From: Prochlorococcus sp. MIT 1307 | Lineage (GTDB): Bacteria > Cyanobacteriota > Cyanobacteriia > PCC-6307 > Cyanobiaceae | DNA length: 64,000 nt | Reading direction: 5' to 3' | NCBI RefSeq assembly: GCF_034092395.1 | Contig: NZ_CP139301.1 | Location: 1,240,001-1,304,000, forward strand | Notes under the pieces: generated by a model | The model's input: only the letters and a program-made list of their open reading frames with translations | What the model was told of the DNA's origin: nothing | Databases searched by the model: none | Shown: piece after piece, positions 34,326-43,357 of the stretch | How the letters are laid out: each line of letters opens with the position of its first letter | How positions within the stretch are numbered: the stretch's first letter is position 1 | Position numbers and translations under genes: made by a program

Positions 34326-35688
34326 AATTGAACTACTTGGTTATGTAATCAGTCTAAATCTAACAGTAATGCTTGGACCAGGAATGTTTCTGGCACTAGT
34401 AGTCGTCCTATTAAGTGGTTTTCCAGTGGCTTTCTGTTTAGGTGGCATTGCAGTGATCTTCTCATTATTTGGGATGGCACTCGGTGTAATCGACCCCATT
34501 TTTGTCACTGCCATGCCACAAAGAATAATGGGGATCATGGCCAACTTCACATTGCTTGCTATCCCGGCCTTTATCTTCATGGGAGCGATGCTCGAAACCT
34601 CAGGCATCGCGGAACGACTACTAGAAAGTATGGGCAAAATCTTAGGGAGGCTCCGTGGAGGCTTAGCCCTTGCCGTTGTGCTCGTTGGATCATTACTTGC
34701 TGCAACGACAGGCGTCGTTGCAGCAACCGTAACAACTATGGGGCTAATTTCTCTTCCTGCAATGTTACGAGCAGGCTATGACCGCTCTCTAGCAACCGGT
34801 GTTATTGCAGCATCAGGAACACTGGGACAAATTATTCCACCAAGCATTGTGCTAGTGGTACTTGGAGACCAACTCGGAGTTTCAGTTGGAGATTTATTTC
34901 TCGGTTCTCTGATCCCAGGAATATTAATGGCCAGCGCATTTGCAGTTTACGTAATCATAATTAGTGTTCTTAAGCCAGAACTTGCTCCCCAAGAACGTTC
35001 AATAGATCTTGCGCCAATTGAACTTATAAAGCTTGTACAAATAATGATTCCACCATTGGGCCTAATCATGGTGGTCCTTGGAAGCATCTTTTTCGGGATC
35101 GCAACGCCCACAGAAGCAGGAACATTAGGTGCAATTGGAGCAATTGTCTTAGCTGCAATACACAGAGGTTTCAGTCGAACAGCCCTCTCCAAAGTGTGTG
35201 ACGAAACCCTGAAAACGACATCAATGGTTATGGCAATTTTACTTGGGTCAACTGCATTTAGTTTGGTTTTCCGAGGTTTAGGAGGCGATGAACTAATCGC
35301 AAACGTTTTACTCAACCTTCCAGGGGGAAAAGTCGGTTTCATGGCATTCAGCATGCTCATTATTTTCTTTTTGGGCTTTTTTATTGACTTCTTCGAAATT
35401 GCCTTTATTGCTGTTCCACTACTCCTGCCTGCGGCGCGTCAACTCCTTGGACCAGATGCTCTCCTTTGGCTAGGTGTAGTCATCGGAGCAAACCTCCAAA
35501 CATCATTTCTAACTCCTCCTTTTGGCTTCGCTCTTTTTTATTTGCGAGGAGTGGCACCGAAATCGATTACAACTAAAGAAATATATATGGGGGCGCTACC
35601 ATTCGTAGCAATTCAAATTGGCATTTTATGCTTAATAATAGTTGCTCCAGCTCTTGTGAACTGGCTTCCAAGTTTGTCTTGGTCTTAA
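34318..35688 (+). CDS. dctM: TRAP transporter large membrane subunit (DctM)
   Basis: 456 residues with about 12 hydrophobic segments, the DctM channel subunit that couples substrate uptake to a sodium or proton gradient. Conserved stretches are GLISLPAMLRAGYDRSLATG, AASGTLGQIIPPSIVLV, TPTEAGTLGAIGA and the C-terminal LTPPFGFALFYLRGVAP. The start is a TTG at 34318 with AAGGAG eight bases upstream, inside dctQ. The operon is complete, so the transporter is probably functional, a notable nutrient-uptake choice for an ocean oligotroph. Confidence 0.93.
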   Translation: MIEIELLGYVISLNLTVMLGPGMFLALVVVLLSGFPVAFCLGGIAVIFSLFGMALGVIDPIFVTAMPQRIMGIMANFTLLAIPAFIFMGAMLETSGIAERLLESMGKILGRLRGGLALAVVLVGSLLAATTGVVAATVTTMGLISLPAMLRAGYDRSLATGVIAASGTLGQIIPPSIVLVVLGDQLGVSVGDLFLGSLIPGILMASAFAVYVIIISVLKPELAPQERSIDLAPIELIKLVQIMIPPLGLIMVVLGSIFFGIATPTEAGTLGAIGAIVLAAIHRGFSRTALSKVCDETLKTTSMVMAILLGSTAFSLVFRGLGGDELIANVLLNLPGGKVGFMAFSMLIIFFLGFFIDFFEIAFIAVPLLLPAARQLLGPDALLWLGVVIGANLQTSFLTPPFGFALFYLRGVAPKSITTKEIYMGALPFVAIQIGILCLIIVAPALVNWLPSLSWS

Positions 35689-35749
35689 GCAATCACCTTC
35701 ATTTTGCAAAATCTCTTTCTTAAAGTCTCACTATTGGTAACAGGATCCC

Positions 35750-37525
35750 ATGGCAGCGAATGAATCCATTGCCACGGTTACAACAAAAACCCAAGTAGCC
35801 AGGTTGTCTTTGCAATGCAAAATCATTGGCAAAGACACTAGTGCAATCAGATCACTTGACTGGGACCGCAGTCGTTTCGATATTGAATTTGGTCTCCGCA
35901 ATGGAACGACTTACAACAGCTTTGTGATCAAAGGAACCAAAACAGCACTCATAGATACCAGTCACAGCAAATTCCGAAGCAAATGGCTTGATCGACTAAA
36001 AGAGACAATTAATCCAAAAGAAATCGATTATCTAATAGTTAGTCATACAGAACCTGACCATTCAGGCCTAATAAGCGATGTACTTAATCTAAATCCTGAA
36101 ATCGAAATTGTAGCTTCAAAAGTAGCAATACAATTCCTTAAAAATCAAATACACAGACCTTTTAAATCAATAACTATCAAAAATGGTAATAAGCTTGATC
36201 TTGGTATCAACCCATTGAGCGGAGTTGATCACAGCTTTGAGTTCTTCAACACACCCAATCTTCACTGGCCAGATACAATTTTTTCATTCGATCACGGAAC
36301 TGGCATTCTCTATACGTGTGATGCATTTGGGCTTCATTATTGCTCGGATCATCTATATGACGATGAGCCAGAAGCAATTGCCTCAGATTTTCGTTTCTAT
36401 TATGACTGCCTAATGGGGCCAAATGCACGCAGCGTCTTACAGGCGTTAAAGCGCATAGAAACATTGCCCACGATTAACACAATCGCAGTAGGCCATGGCC
36501 CACTCTTGCATCATCACATAAGCCTATGGACAAATAATTATCGTGAATGGAGTAACCAACGAAGTAAAGGTGAACGGTATGCAGCCGTTTGCTATCTAAG
36601 TCAATACGGATTTTGCGATCGACTTAGCCAAGCAATTGCACACGGAATTAGCAAAGCAGATGCACATGTGCAACTCGTAGATCTACGCGCAACTGATGTT
36701 CAGGAACTCAGTGCTCTCATCAGTGCAGCTGACGCAGTTGTAGTGCCAACATGGCCAAACGAAGTAAATCCAGAATTACGAAGTTCAATCGGAACCCTCC
36801 TTGCGGCCTTAAAGCAAAAACAATGGATAGCGCTTTACGACTCGTTTGGAGGTAACGATGAGCCTATAGATACTTTGGCAAGTCAACTAAGAAAACTAGG
36901 CCAAAAAGAAGCATTCTCTCCTTTACGAGTCAAAACAATCCCAGATGGTAATACTTTCCAACGCTTCGAAGAAGCAGGAACTGATCTAGGTCAATTGCTC
37001 AATAAGAAACAAAGTATTGCCGCAATGAAAAGCCTAGATGGCGATCTAGATAAAGCTTTGGGCCGTTTAAGTGGTGGGCTCTATGTAGTAACAGCTAGCC
37101 AAGAAGAAGGAACAACTAAAAGAAGTAGTGCAATGATTGCGAGTTGGGTTAGCCAAGCCAGTTTCAAACCACCTGGACTAACTGTTGCTGTTGCAAAAGA
37201 CAGAGCGATAGAAACTTTGATGCAAGTCGGTGATCGTTTTGTCATCAATATTTTAAAAGAAGACAACTATCAACCTCTACTCCGACATTTTCTAAAACGC
37301 TTTCCACCTGGAGCCGATCGCTTTGCTGGGGTCAATATTTTGACAGATGTTGCTCAAGGCGGTCCAGTCCTGTCAGACGCATTAGCTTTTCTAGGTTGTC
37401 AGGTTGCACAACGCCTGGAAGGTCCAGATCACTGGATCATTTACGCAATTGTCGAGGAAGGAAGTGTGGCAGACACAGAAGCTAATACAGCTGTACATCA
37501 TCGAAAGGTTGGTAATCACTACTAA
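35750..37525 (+). CDS. Flavodiiron protein, Flv3-like (iron ligands intact)
   Basis: 591 residues in three parts: a metallo-beta-lactamase-like di-iron domain (about 40-260), a flavodoxin domain (about 270-410) and a C-terminal flavin-reductase domain (about 430-591). The iron-binding motif is HTEPDH (99-104), with further ligands in HW, CDAFG and GHGP. In cyanobacteria Flv1/Flv3-type pairs reduce oxygen to water with photosystem I electrons. This subunit keeps the ligands and so corresponds to Flv3. It overlaps the next gene by one base, consistent with making a heterodimer. Confidence 0.92.
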   Translation: MAANESIATVTTKTQVARLSLQCKIIGKDTSAIRSLDWDRSRFDIEFGLRNGTTYNSFVIKGTKTALIDTSHSKFRSKWLDRLKETINPKEIDYLIVSHTEPDHSGLISDVLNLNPEIEIVASKVAIQFLKNQIHRPFKSITIKNGNKLDLGINPLSGVDHSFEFFNTPNLHWPDTIFSFDHGTGILYTCDAFGLHYCSDHLYDDEPEAIASDFRFYYDCLMGPNARSVLQALKRIETLPTINTIAVGHGPLLHHHISLWTNNYREWSNQRSKGERYAAVCYLSQYGFCDRLSQAIAHGISKADAHVQLVDLRATDVQELSALISAADAVVVPTWPNEVNPELRSSIGTLLAALKQKQWIALYDSFGGNDEPIDTLASQLRKLGQKEAFSPLRVKTIPDGNTFQRFEEAGTDLGQLLNKKQSIAAMKSLDGDLDKALGRLSGGLYVVTASQEEGTTKRSSAMIASWVSQASFKPPGLTVAVAKDRAIETLMQVGDRFVINILKEDNYQPLLRHFLKRFPPGADRFAGVNILTDVAQGGPVLSDALAFLGCQVAQRLEGPDHWIIYAIVEEGSVADTEANTAVHHRKVGNHY

Positions 37526-39375
37526 TGAAAAGTCCTATTCGCCAAGAGTCTGATAATCAAGCAGACATGCTACAGCTAGTAAGTATTCCTATAGAGGAAG
37601 GGCTAGTAAGCCTTCGAGGCTTAAGCCCCAAACGCTTACGTTTTGAACTTGAATATGGACTTGAAAGAGGTAGCACAGACAACAGCTTCCTTTTTACTAG
37701 CGACAAAAAATCCAAAACAGATCACCAAATTGCAATACTGGTGCATCCACCAGGAGCGATCTATTCTCAAGTATTCTTGCCAGCACTTGCTAATGCCCTA
37801 AAGGATAACAACAGCCAATTAAAAGTCATAGTTGGCCATGTCAATCCCAACAGGGTAAAACTCCTCAAACAATTAAAAGAAATTTACCCAAATCTTCAAT
37901 TAATCAGTTCAAATCCAGCTGCAAAATTACTAAAAGAACTCTGGAATCAACGCAAACCTATACCACCTGGAAAACAACAGGAGAATGATTCATTAGGTCC
38001 CCCATTCCCAATACTCCACATTGTCAGGCAAGAAGAAACAATAAATATCAATCACAATTACCAACTCAAACTGATACCAGCACCTACACCCCATTGGCCA
38101 GGAGGTCTACTGGCATTCGAAGAACAGCTCGGTTTATTAATGAGCGACAAGCTCTTTGCTGCTCATATATGTACGCCAAAATGGGAAGAATCGAACAGGA
38201 GTAGTACTGAAGAAGAGCGACGTCACTTCTATGACTGTTTGATGGCACCTATGCAAAATCAAGTAACTTCTATTGTGGACAGACTTGAAGAACTAGATAT
38301 CAAAAGTATTGCACCTGGTCATGGGCCAACGATAGAAACAAGTTGGCGTAGCCTACTTAACGACTACCGTAGATGGGGAGAAGGGCAACAACAAGCTTCA
38401 ATCAAAGTAATTTTATTATTCGCCAGCGCATATGGTAATACTGCAGCCATTGCTGACGCACTAGCCAATGGAATTGCCAAAACTGGAGTACGTGTCGAAA
38501 GCCTAAATTGTGAATTTATTTCCCCAGAGGAGCTAAACCAGGCGATCCAAGAAGCTGACGCATATCTCATTGGCTCTCCAACACTCGGAGGACACGCCCC
38601 CACTCCGATCGTCTCAGCCCTGGGTGCTTTATTAGCAGAAGGAGATAGAGAAAAACCTGTAGGAATTTTTGGAAGTTATGGATGGAGTGGCGAAGCTTTG
38701 GATCTTCTAGAAAACAAACTTCGCAATGGAGGCTTCAAGTTTGGGTTTGCGCCAATCAAAATCAAATTCAGCCCAGATACCGCAATGGTCAAAACCCTGG
38801 AAGAAACAGGATCACTGTTTGGTAGAGGCCTTCTTAACACACAAAAGCGTCAACAACGTCGTGCCACTGGTGGTATGACTACAAGTCGGAGTGATCCTGC
38901 AATACTCGCTCTAGGCAGAATCGTTGGATCATTAAGTGTATTAACTACTCGAAAGGGACATAAAGAAGAACAATTAAGTGGAGCCATGGTCGCAAGTTGG
39001 GTCAGCCAGGCCAGTTTTAATCCGCCAGGCCTAAGTATTGCTGTAGCCAAAGATCGAGCTGTAGGGAGCCTGCTTCATAGTGGAGATATTTTCACGCTTA
39101 ATGTGCTTGCCCAAGGACGACATACCTCAATCATGAAAAAATTCTTACAGCCTTTTCCACCTGGTGCAGACCGATTTGCAGATATAAATGTCGAGAACAG
39201 TCCTCAAGGGCAGCCAATACTCCCAGACGCATTAGCTTGGCTAGAAGGCTCGGTAAAACAGCGCATGGAATGTGGCGATCATTGGCTAATTTATGCAGAG
39301 ATCACTAATGGCAAGGTTATAGATTTACAAGGAATTACAGCAGTGCATCAAAGGCGCAGTGGAGCCAATTATTAA
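37525..39375 (+). CDS. Flavodiiron protein, Flv1-like (iron ligands replaced)
   Basis: 616 residues with the same three-domain layout as its upstream partner, including flavodoxin and flavin-reductase parts (the latter with SGAMVASWVSQASFNPPGLSIAVAKDRA, near identical to the partner's). The HxExDH motif is replaced by HVNPNR at 105-110, and CDAFG becomes SDKLF, so this subunit should bind iron poorly. This is the known Flv1-type asymmetry. The start codon overlaps the previous stop by one base. Together they form a Mehler-like oxygen reduction complex that protects photosystem I. Confidence 0.92.
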   Translation: MKSPIRQESDNQADMLQLVSIPIEEGLVSLRGLSPKRLRFELEYGLERGSTDNSFLFTSDKKSKTDHQIAILVHPPGAIYSQVFLPALANALKDNNSQLKVIVGHVNPNRVKLLKQLKEIYPNLQLISSNPAAKLLKELWNQRKPIPPGKQQENDSLGPPFPILHIVRQEETININHNYQLKLIPAPTPHWPGGLLAFEEQLGLLMSDKLFAAHICTPKWEESNRSSTEEERRHFYDCLMAPMQNQVTSIVDRLEELDIKSIAPGHGPTIETSWRSLLNDYRRWGEGQQQASIKVILLFASAYGNTAAIADALANGIAKTGVRVESLNCEFISPEELNQAIQEADAYLIGSPTLGGHAPTPIVSALGALLAEGDREKPVGIFGSYGWSGEALDLLENKLRNGGFKFGFAPIKIKFSPDTAMVKTLEETGSLFGRGLLNTQKRQQRRATGGMTTSRSDPAILALGRIVGSLSVLTTRKGHKEEQLSGAMVASWVSQASFNPPGLSIAVAKDRAVGSLLHSGDIFTLNVLAQGRHTSIMKKFLQPFPPGADRFADINVENSPQGQPILPDALAWLEGSVKQRMECGDHWLIYAEITNGKVIDLQGITAVHQRRSGANY

Positions 39376-39423
39376 TACTCCAAACTCAACTTTTCCTGCA
39401 CAATTATCTTAATAGAAATCCCA

Positions 39424-39948
39424 ATGAGCTCTCCAACAAAACTCCTAGTTATCACAGCAAGTAATGGCGAAAATCTACAGCTGGCCCAACGATTTATCCA
39501 AACAGGGAGAAAGCTCGGGGCTACGACAGAACTACTTGACCTAACCACCCTCGATCTGCCTCTTTACAATCCCCGCACTCATGCACAAGAAGGAATTCCT
39601 CCTGTAGCAAAATCATTATCTAATCAAATGGAGGGTATCTCACATTGGGTCATATGTGCACCTGAATACAACGGATCTATTCCGCCAGTTTTTACAAGCG
39701 CTCTCGCCTGGCTCTCAGTACAAGGAGACGACTTTAGAAATTTATTTAATGGAAGACCAATTGCTATGGCCAGTTTTTCTGGAGGTGGTGGCATGGAATT
39801 ATTACTCTCACTACGAATACAACTCACACATTTAGGGGCACAAGTCGTTGGACGTCAACTAATGAGCAATAACAACAAACCAGCCCAAGATGAGTCAATA
39901 GAAGACCTATTGCATCGTCTTTTGCAAATGAAACCACTACAACTTTAA
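39424..39948 (+). CDS. NAD(P)H-dependent FMN reductase / quinone reductase family
   Basis: 174 residues of the flavodoxin-like FMN-reductase family. An initial strand LLVITASNGENLQLAQRF (FMN phosphate loop), the motif WVICAPEYNGSIPPVFTSALAWLS (substrate/FMN pocket, about 77-100) and ASFSGGGGMELLL are typical. It follows the flavodiiron pair on the same strand after 48 bases and may supply reduced flavin or quinone; that link is inference. ATG start at 39424. Confidence 0.88.
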   Translation: MSSPTKLLVITASNGENLQLAQRFIQTGRKLGATTELLDLTTLDLPLYNPRTHAQEGIPPVAKSLSNQMEGISHWVICAPEYNGSIPPVFTSALAWLSVQGDDFRNLFNGRPIAMASFSGGGGMELLLSLRIQLTHLGAQVVGRQLMSNNNKPAQDESIEDLLHRLLQMKPLQL

Positions 39949-40007
39949 AAACTCAGAAAGAACTGCCGCAAATTTTAATTTCAAATAAACAAACTAGACG
40001 TTACAAA

Positions 40008-40041
40008 CACTATATATAGTGGCCAAACACTACATATAGTG
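40008..40041. promoter_or_regulatory. Tandem 14-bp palindromes 20 bases apart (operator candidate)
   Basis: CACTATATATAGTG at 40008-40021 is a perfect palindrome, and CACTACATATAGTG at 40028-40041 differs from it by one base. Both are preceded by AAA. The centres are 20 bases apart, two helical turns, so two dimers would bind the same face of DNA. A TGTAA-TG-TTTACA element follows at 40044-40056. They lie 41 to 74 bases upstream of the start of the small gene at 40082. Confidence 0.65.
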
Positions 40042-40081
40042 TTATGTAATGTTTACATGAATAATTCAAGTCCCCTCTGAA

Positions 40082-40288
40082 ATGGGATTTCAACCCTCTA
40101 AGAACGTTGTGTTTCGTTATCGAGGATTTCTACTCCTCAAACAACCCAACAAAACATGGCTAGTAAGACCAGAAAGAAGCCCAATGTTATTGCTTCCATT
40201 TAGAACACATAATTGTTCACTCGCAGAAGTAAAAGAGATATTAGAAAAAAAACTATCCCAAACAATCGATATACCTCAAGCCGCTTAA
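40082..40288 (+). CDS. Small soluble protein, unknown (likely cyanobacterial)
   Basis: 68 residues, ATG start. Beta-rich first half (VVFRYRGFLLLKQPNKTWLV) and a helical end (AEVKEILEKKLSQ). No membrane span. I do not know its family. Its length, composition and the operator-like palindromes directly upstream suggest a real, regulated gene. Confidence 0.7.
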   Translation: MGFQPSKNVVFRYRGFLLLKQPNKTWLVRPERSPMLLLPFRTHNCSLAEVKEILEKKLSQTIDIPQAA

Positions 40289-40320
40289 AGCTTAGATAAG
40301 GAAAGCCAAGCTAACGTATA

Positions 40321-42135
40321 TCATCTGGGAATGGCACGATTTTGGTTCCATGCCTCAAGCACCTTGAGCGCCATTGGCAAAGCGTGAACAGAGCCTCCAC
40401 CAGGAGTATTTTGGGCAAAAGCAACAATGACTATCTCAGTTGCTTGATATGGAACAAAACATACGAACCAAGCATGATCCGAACCACCAGTACTATCTTC
40501 AGCGGTCCCAGTTTTTCCAGCTACTGGAGGAAGATTGGGCAAACGTAAATTGAGAGTAGAGGCAGTTCCTGCCTCTACAACTTTTCTAAGGCCACGACGT
40601 AATGTCTCCAAAGTTGTAGGTTGAATATTCACTTTCTTACGATGCTTAGAAGAAGTCCAATCAATATCTAAATCTGCCAAATGAGGAGTAACCAAATAAC
40701 CACCATTCGCAAAAACTGCATAGGCACGTGCAAGTTGCAAAGGTGTAATTTGCACAACAGCTTGGCCTATAGACGCACTGGCTATATCTTCTGGAATCCA
40801 AGGGGTTTGACCAGGTCTACCCCACCCACGACCTTTTGCCGCCCATTCCTTATTACCAACAATACCTTTGCTTTCTTCATAACCAATTTCAATACCCGTA
40901 AGAGCATCAAACCCTAATGCAGTAGCCGCGTTATATAAAGCCCTTGCACCTACACCTACACCTACTTGATAAAAAAAAGTATTGCTTGAAAAACGCAAAG
41001 CATCCTCATATCCAATCCATCCATACCCTTTACGATTATGCTCAGGAAAGCAATGACTACCATATTTAATACAAGGCGACGTCTTCAAACGAACATCAGA
41101 TGGAAACTTCCCGCTTTCCATACCAGCCATTGCTGTGACAGGTTTCCAAGTACTGCCAGGGTCATAAGCATTAATTGCCCTACTAAATAAAGGCATGGAT
41201 GGCGACAAAAAAAGTTCGTCATATTCCTTTTGAGGCGTAAAAGGTTTTGAAAAGAAGTTAGGATCAAAAGTTGGCCTACTTGCCATAGCACGAATAGCTC
41301 CTGTACGTGGATCAAGTACGACTACTGCTCCAGCAGACTTATCAGCCAAGGCCTCTTCAGCTGCCAATTGCAAGCCCAAATCAATTGTCAAAACAAGATC
41401 CTTACCTGCTTTTGGAGATTTAAAACCAAGACTCCGCTGAACATTGCCAGAAGCATTAACTTCCAGCATCTCTCCTCCCCATTTCCCTCGAAGAATCTCT
41501 TCATAAGCTGCCTCTACCCCAGTTCTTCCAATCCGGTCTGATATTTCATAACCTTTCTCATTTAAAACTTTGAATTCTTGTGGAGTAATTGGTTGGGTAT
41601 AACCCAACACATGAGAGGCGAGCGTCCCATGTGGGTAATAACGAACCAACTCCACATCCACCTGAGCACCTTTAAGGCTGCGATCTCTTTCCTTAAAGCG
41701 CAAAACCTGCTCTGGTTTTAGGTTTCTAGACAAAGTAATTCTAAAAGGATCATTCCAAACACCTCTCCGAAAACGCGTGTCTAAAGATTCTTTAGGAAGT
41801 TGAAGAAGCTCAGAAAGACGATCACGTAGTAAAGGCCATTTTGAGTCAGTCACTAGTCTTGGTTGAACAGAAAGGGAATATGTCAGCTTGCTATCAGCCA
41901 ATATTTTGCCTTGACGATCTAATAAACGGCCACGAATTGGAGGCCTGGAAACCAAGCGCACTCGATTTTCATCTGCAAGCTTTCTATAAAAAGCGCCCTG
42001 CAAAACCTGTAACCAAAAAAGACGTCCTGCCATTGCGCCAAAAACAATAAGCAAAAGCAGAACAAAAACATTTGGCTGATTACTCAGGCCAATTGTTCGA
42101 TTATTGCTTACATCCTGCTGAACAGTTTCCTTCAT
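40321..42135 (-). CDS. mrdA: Class B penicillin-binding protein, PBP2/MrdA type
   Basis: 604 residues. One N-terminal membrane anchor (about 25-45: FVLLLLIVFGAMAGRLFWLQVL), then the dimerisation domain from about 65 with RPPIRGRLLDRQG, and the transpeptidase with the active-site serine in DPGSTWKP (SxxK), SSN in LRFSSNTFFY and KTGT in VAGKTGTAED. These enzymes cross-link peptidoglycan; PBP2 works in cell elongation. A role in division (FtsI/PBP3) is the alternative, but length and the order of motifs favour PBP2. It is followed on the same strand by nothing close and preceded by two cyanobacterial unknowns. Confidence 0.92.
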   Translation of the reverse strand: MKETVQQDVSNNRTIGLSNQPNVFVLLLLIVFGAMAGRLFWLQVLQGAFYRKLADENRVRLVSRPPIRGRLLDRQGKILADSKLTYSLSVQPRLVTDSKWPLLRDRLSELLQLPKESLDTRFRRGVWNDPFRITLSRNLKPEQVLRFKERDRSLKGAQVDVELVRYYPHGTLASHVLGYTQPITPQEFKVLNEKGYEISDRIGRTGVEAAYEEILRGKWGGEMLEVNASGNVQRSLGFKSPKAGKDLVLTIDLGLQLAAEEALADKSAGAVVVLDPRTGAIRAMASRPTFDPNFFSKPFTPQKEYDELFLSPSMPLFSRAINAYDPGSTWKPVTAMAGMESGKFPSDVRLKTSPCIKYGSHCFPEHNRKGYGWIGYEDALRFSSNTFFYQVGVGVGARALYNAATALGFDALTGIEIGYEESKGIVGNKEWAAKGRGWGRPGQTPWIPEDIASASIGQAVVQITPLQLARAYAVFANGGYLVTPHLADLDIDWTSSKHRKKVNIQPTTLETLRRGLRKVVEAGTASTLNLRLPNLPPVAGKTGTAEDSTGGSDHAWFVCFVPYQATEIVIVAFAQNTPGGGSVHALPMALKVLEAWNQNRAIPR

Positions 42136-42146
42136 TTAGTAGACCC

Positions 42147-42542
42147 TTATTCAGAAGTAAGGTTTTTCGTATCAGAACAATCTTCAAATAGGCACTGCTC
42201 TAGTTCATTCATATCATCTTCAATCATGTCTAAAAACTGCATTAAAGACTCTTGATCCAACGTCTGCTCATTCTGAGGATTTGTTGTGACCTCAATAGCA
42301 ACCTTTACAGGCACAACAGGGTTCCCAAGGCCTGGACTGACCTGATCCAATTGTTCTCGCAAAATTTTTGCTGCAGGCTCTCCTTCTATTTTTAAATCTG
42401 CTAAAGGAGCATCTGAAGCAGTAAAAACTTCAGCAACCTTGCTGGGACCACCCTGCCTGGCCCGTTCAACCATAGCCATTCCAATAGGCAGAACATCCTG
42501 CATAAGAGAAAGACGAAGTTTGTCTATTGGATCATCCGCCAT
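42147..42542 (-). CDS. Conserved-looking cyanobacterial protein, unknown
   Basis: 131 residues, ATG start. Starts DPIDKLRLSLMQDVLPIGMAMVERARQGGPSKV and ends in an acidic tail (IEDDMNELEQCLFEDC). The N-terminal helix is amphipathic; there is no signal peptide. It lies 11 bases upstream of mrdA on the same strand and 21 bases downstream of the membrane protein at 42564, so the three genes form an operon and may take part in cell-wall or envelope work. I cannot name a family. Confidence 0.7.
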   Translation of the reverse strand: MADDPIDKLRLSLMQDVLPIGMAMVERARQGGPSKVAEVFTASDAPLADLKIEGEPAAKILREQLDQVSPGLGNPVVPVKVAIEVTTNPQNEQTLDQESLMQFLDMIEDDMNELEQCLFEDCSDTKNLTSE

Positions 42543-42563
42543 CAGAAGCTGAGGCTGAAATAT

Positions 42564-43250
42564 CTACCTAACTCCAGTTTGCTCGGAAGGCATCAAAAAT
42601 GGTGGACAATTCACATTTGAAACACCTAATGACCAGCCAGTAAACCCTGCCAAAAAGACAACCGCAACAAAAGGCACAACAGCTTGTTGAGTTGTCTCAT
42701 GACAGACCCATTCCTTTAATGAACGCCAAAAACGTTCCCTCTCAAAACGCTTCCTTTCTCTAGATTCTTGATTCCACCTTCTTCGAAATGATTTTTCAAC
42801 CCACCGCTCAAAAGATCGTTTTTTAGTAACAGCCATCTTTCGCTCTACCTCCAGAAGCTGACCAGAGCTCAACTCAGGATTGAAAGTGCTAATAAGCTCA
42901 AGACTCTTAAGAAACATCTCAACAGAAGCATCCTTAATTGCACCTTCTTCCTCATCTAAAGCACTCCAGTCCAATTCAGGATAAAAACGACTGCGATTTA
43001 GCTGTATTTGGTCCTCACCAAGTTGGCCTGGCTCTCTCAACCAACGATCAGTATTGGTATCAAACCGCCGCCAATAAAGGAAAGGGTTTATATAAATAGT
43101 TTTACCTGCAAGCTGGATGCTGTCCTGGTGCAAACGACGTTGCAACTTCACATCCTGTTCTAAAGCAGAGGTCAAGGAAATCCAAGTCAGTGGCCCAGAA
43201 TATCGAGCTATCCCCTTTTGCACCAGCCCTTGATCTCTAGCCGAGCACAA
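42564..43250 (-). CDS. Membrane-anchored cyanobacterial protein, unknown
   Basis: 228 residues from a TTG start (no suitable ATG precedes the first conserved-looking segment GPLTWISLTSALEQD). The middle is strongly basic with many arginines (residues about 145-180: RRRWNQESRERKRFERERFWRS-like). A single hydrophobic stretch sits near 190-210 (AVVPFVAVVFLAGFTGWSLGV). The protein is likely held to a membrane by a C-terminal anchor. It is in line with the unknown at 42147 and mrdA. Confidence 0.65.
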   Translation of the reverse strand: MCSARDQGLVQKGIARYSGPLTWISLTSALEQDVKLQRRLHQDSIQLAGKTIYINPFLYWRRFDTNTDRWLREPGQLGEDQIQLNRSRFYPELDWSALDEEEGAIKDASVEMFLKSLELISTFNPELSSGQLLEVERKMAVTKKRSFERWVEKSFRRRWNQESRERKRFERERFWRSLKEWVCHETTQQAVVPFVAVVFLAGFTGWSLGVSNVNCPPFLMPSEQTGVR

Positions 43251-43357
43251 AAAGCAATGAATTCCTATCTACAGGTATCATCTCAAAATAAATATAAAAC
43301 AACATCTTTTTACTAATGTGAGAAAAACCTTTTGAGAGTAAATATTTGATCCTTATA

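Noticed and set aside
40044-40056. NtcA-type nitrogen-control site
   Set aside because: The inverted element is GTA-N5-TAC, while NtcA needs GTA-N8-TAC; it was kept only as part of the palindrome cluster.
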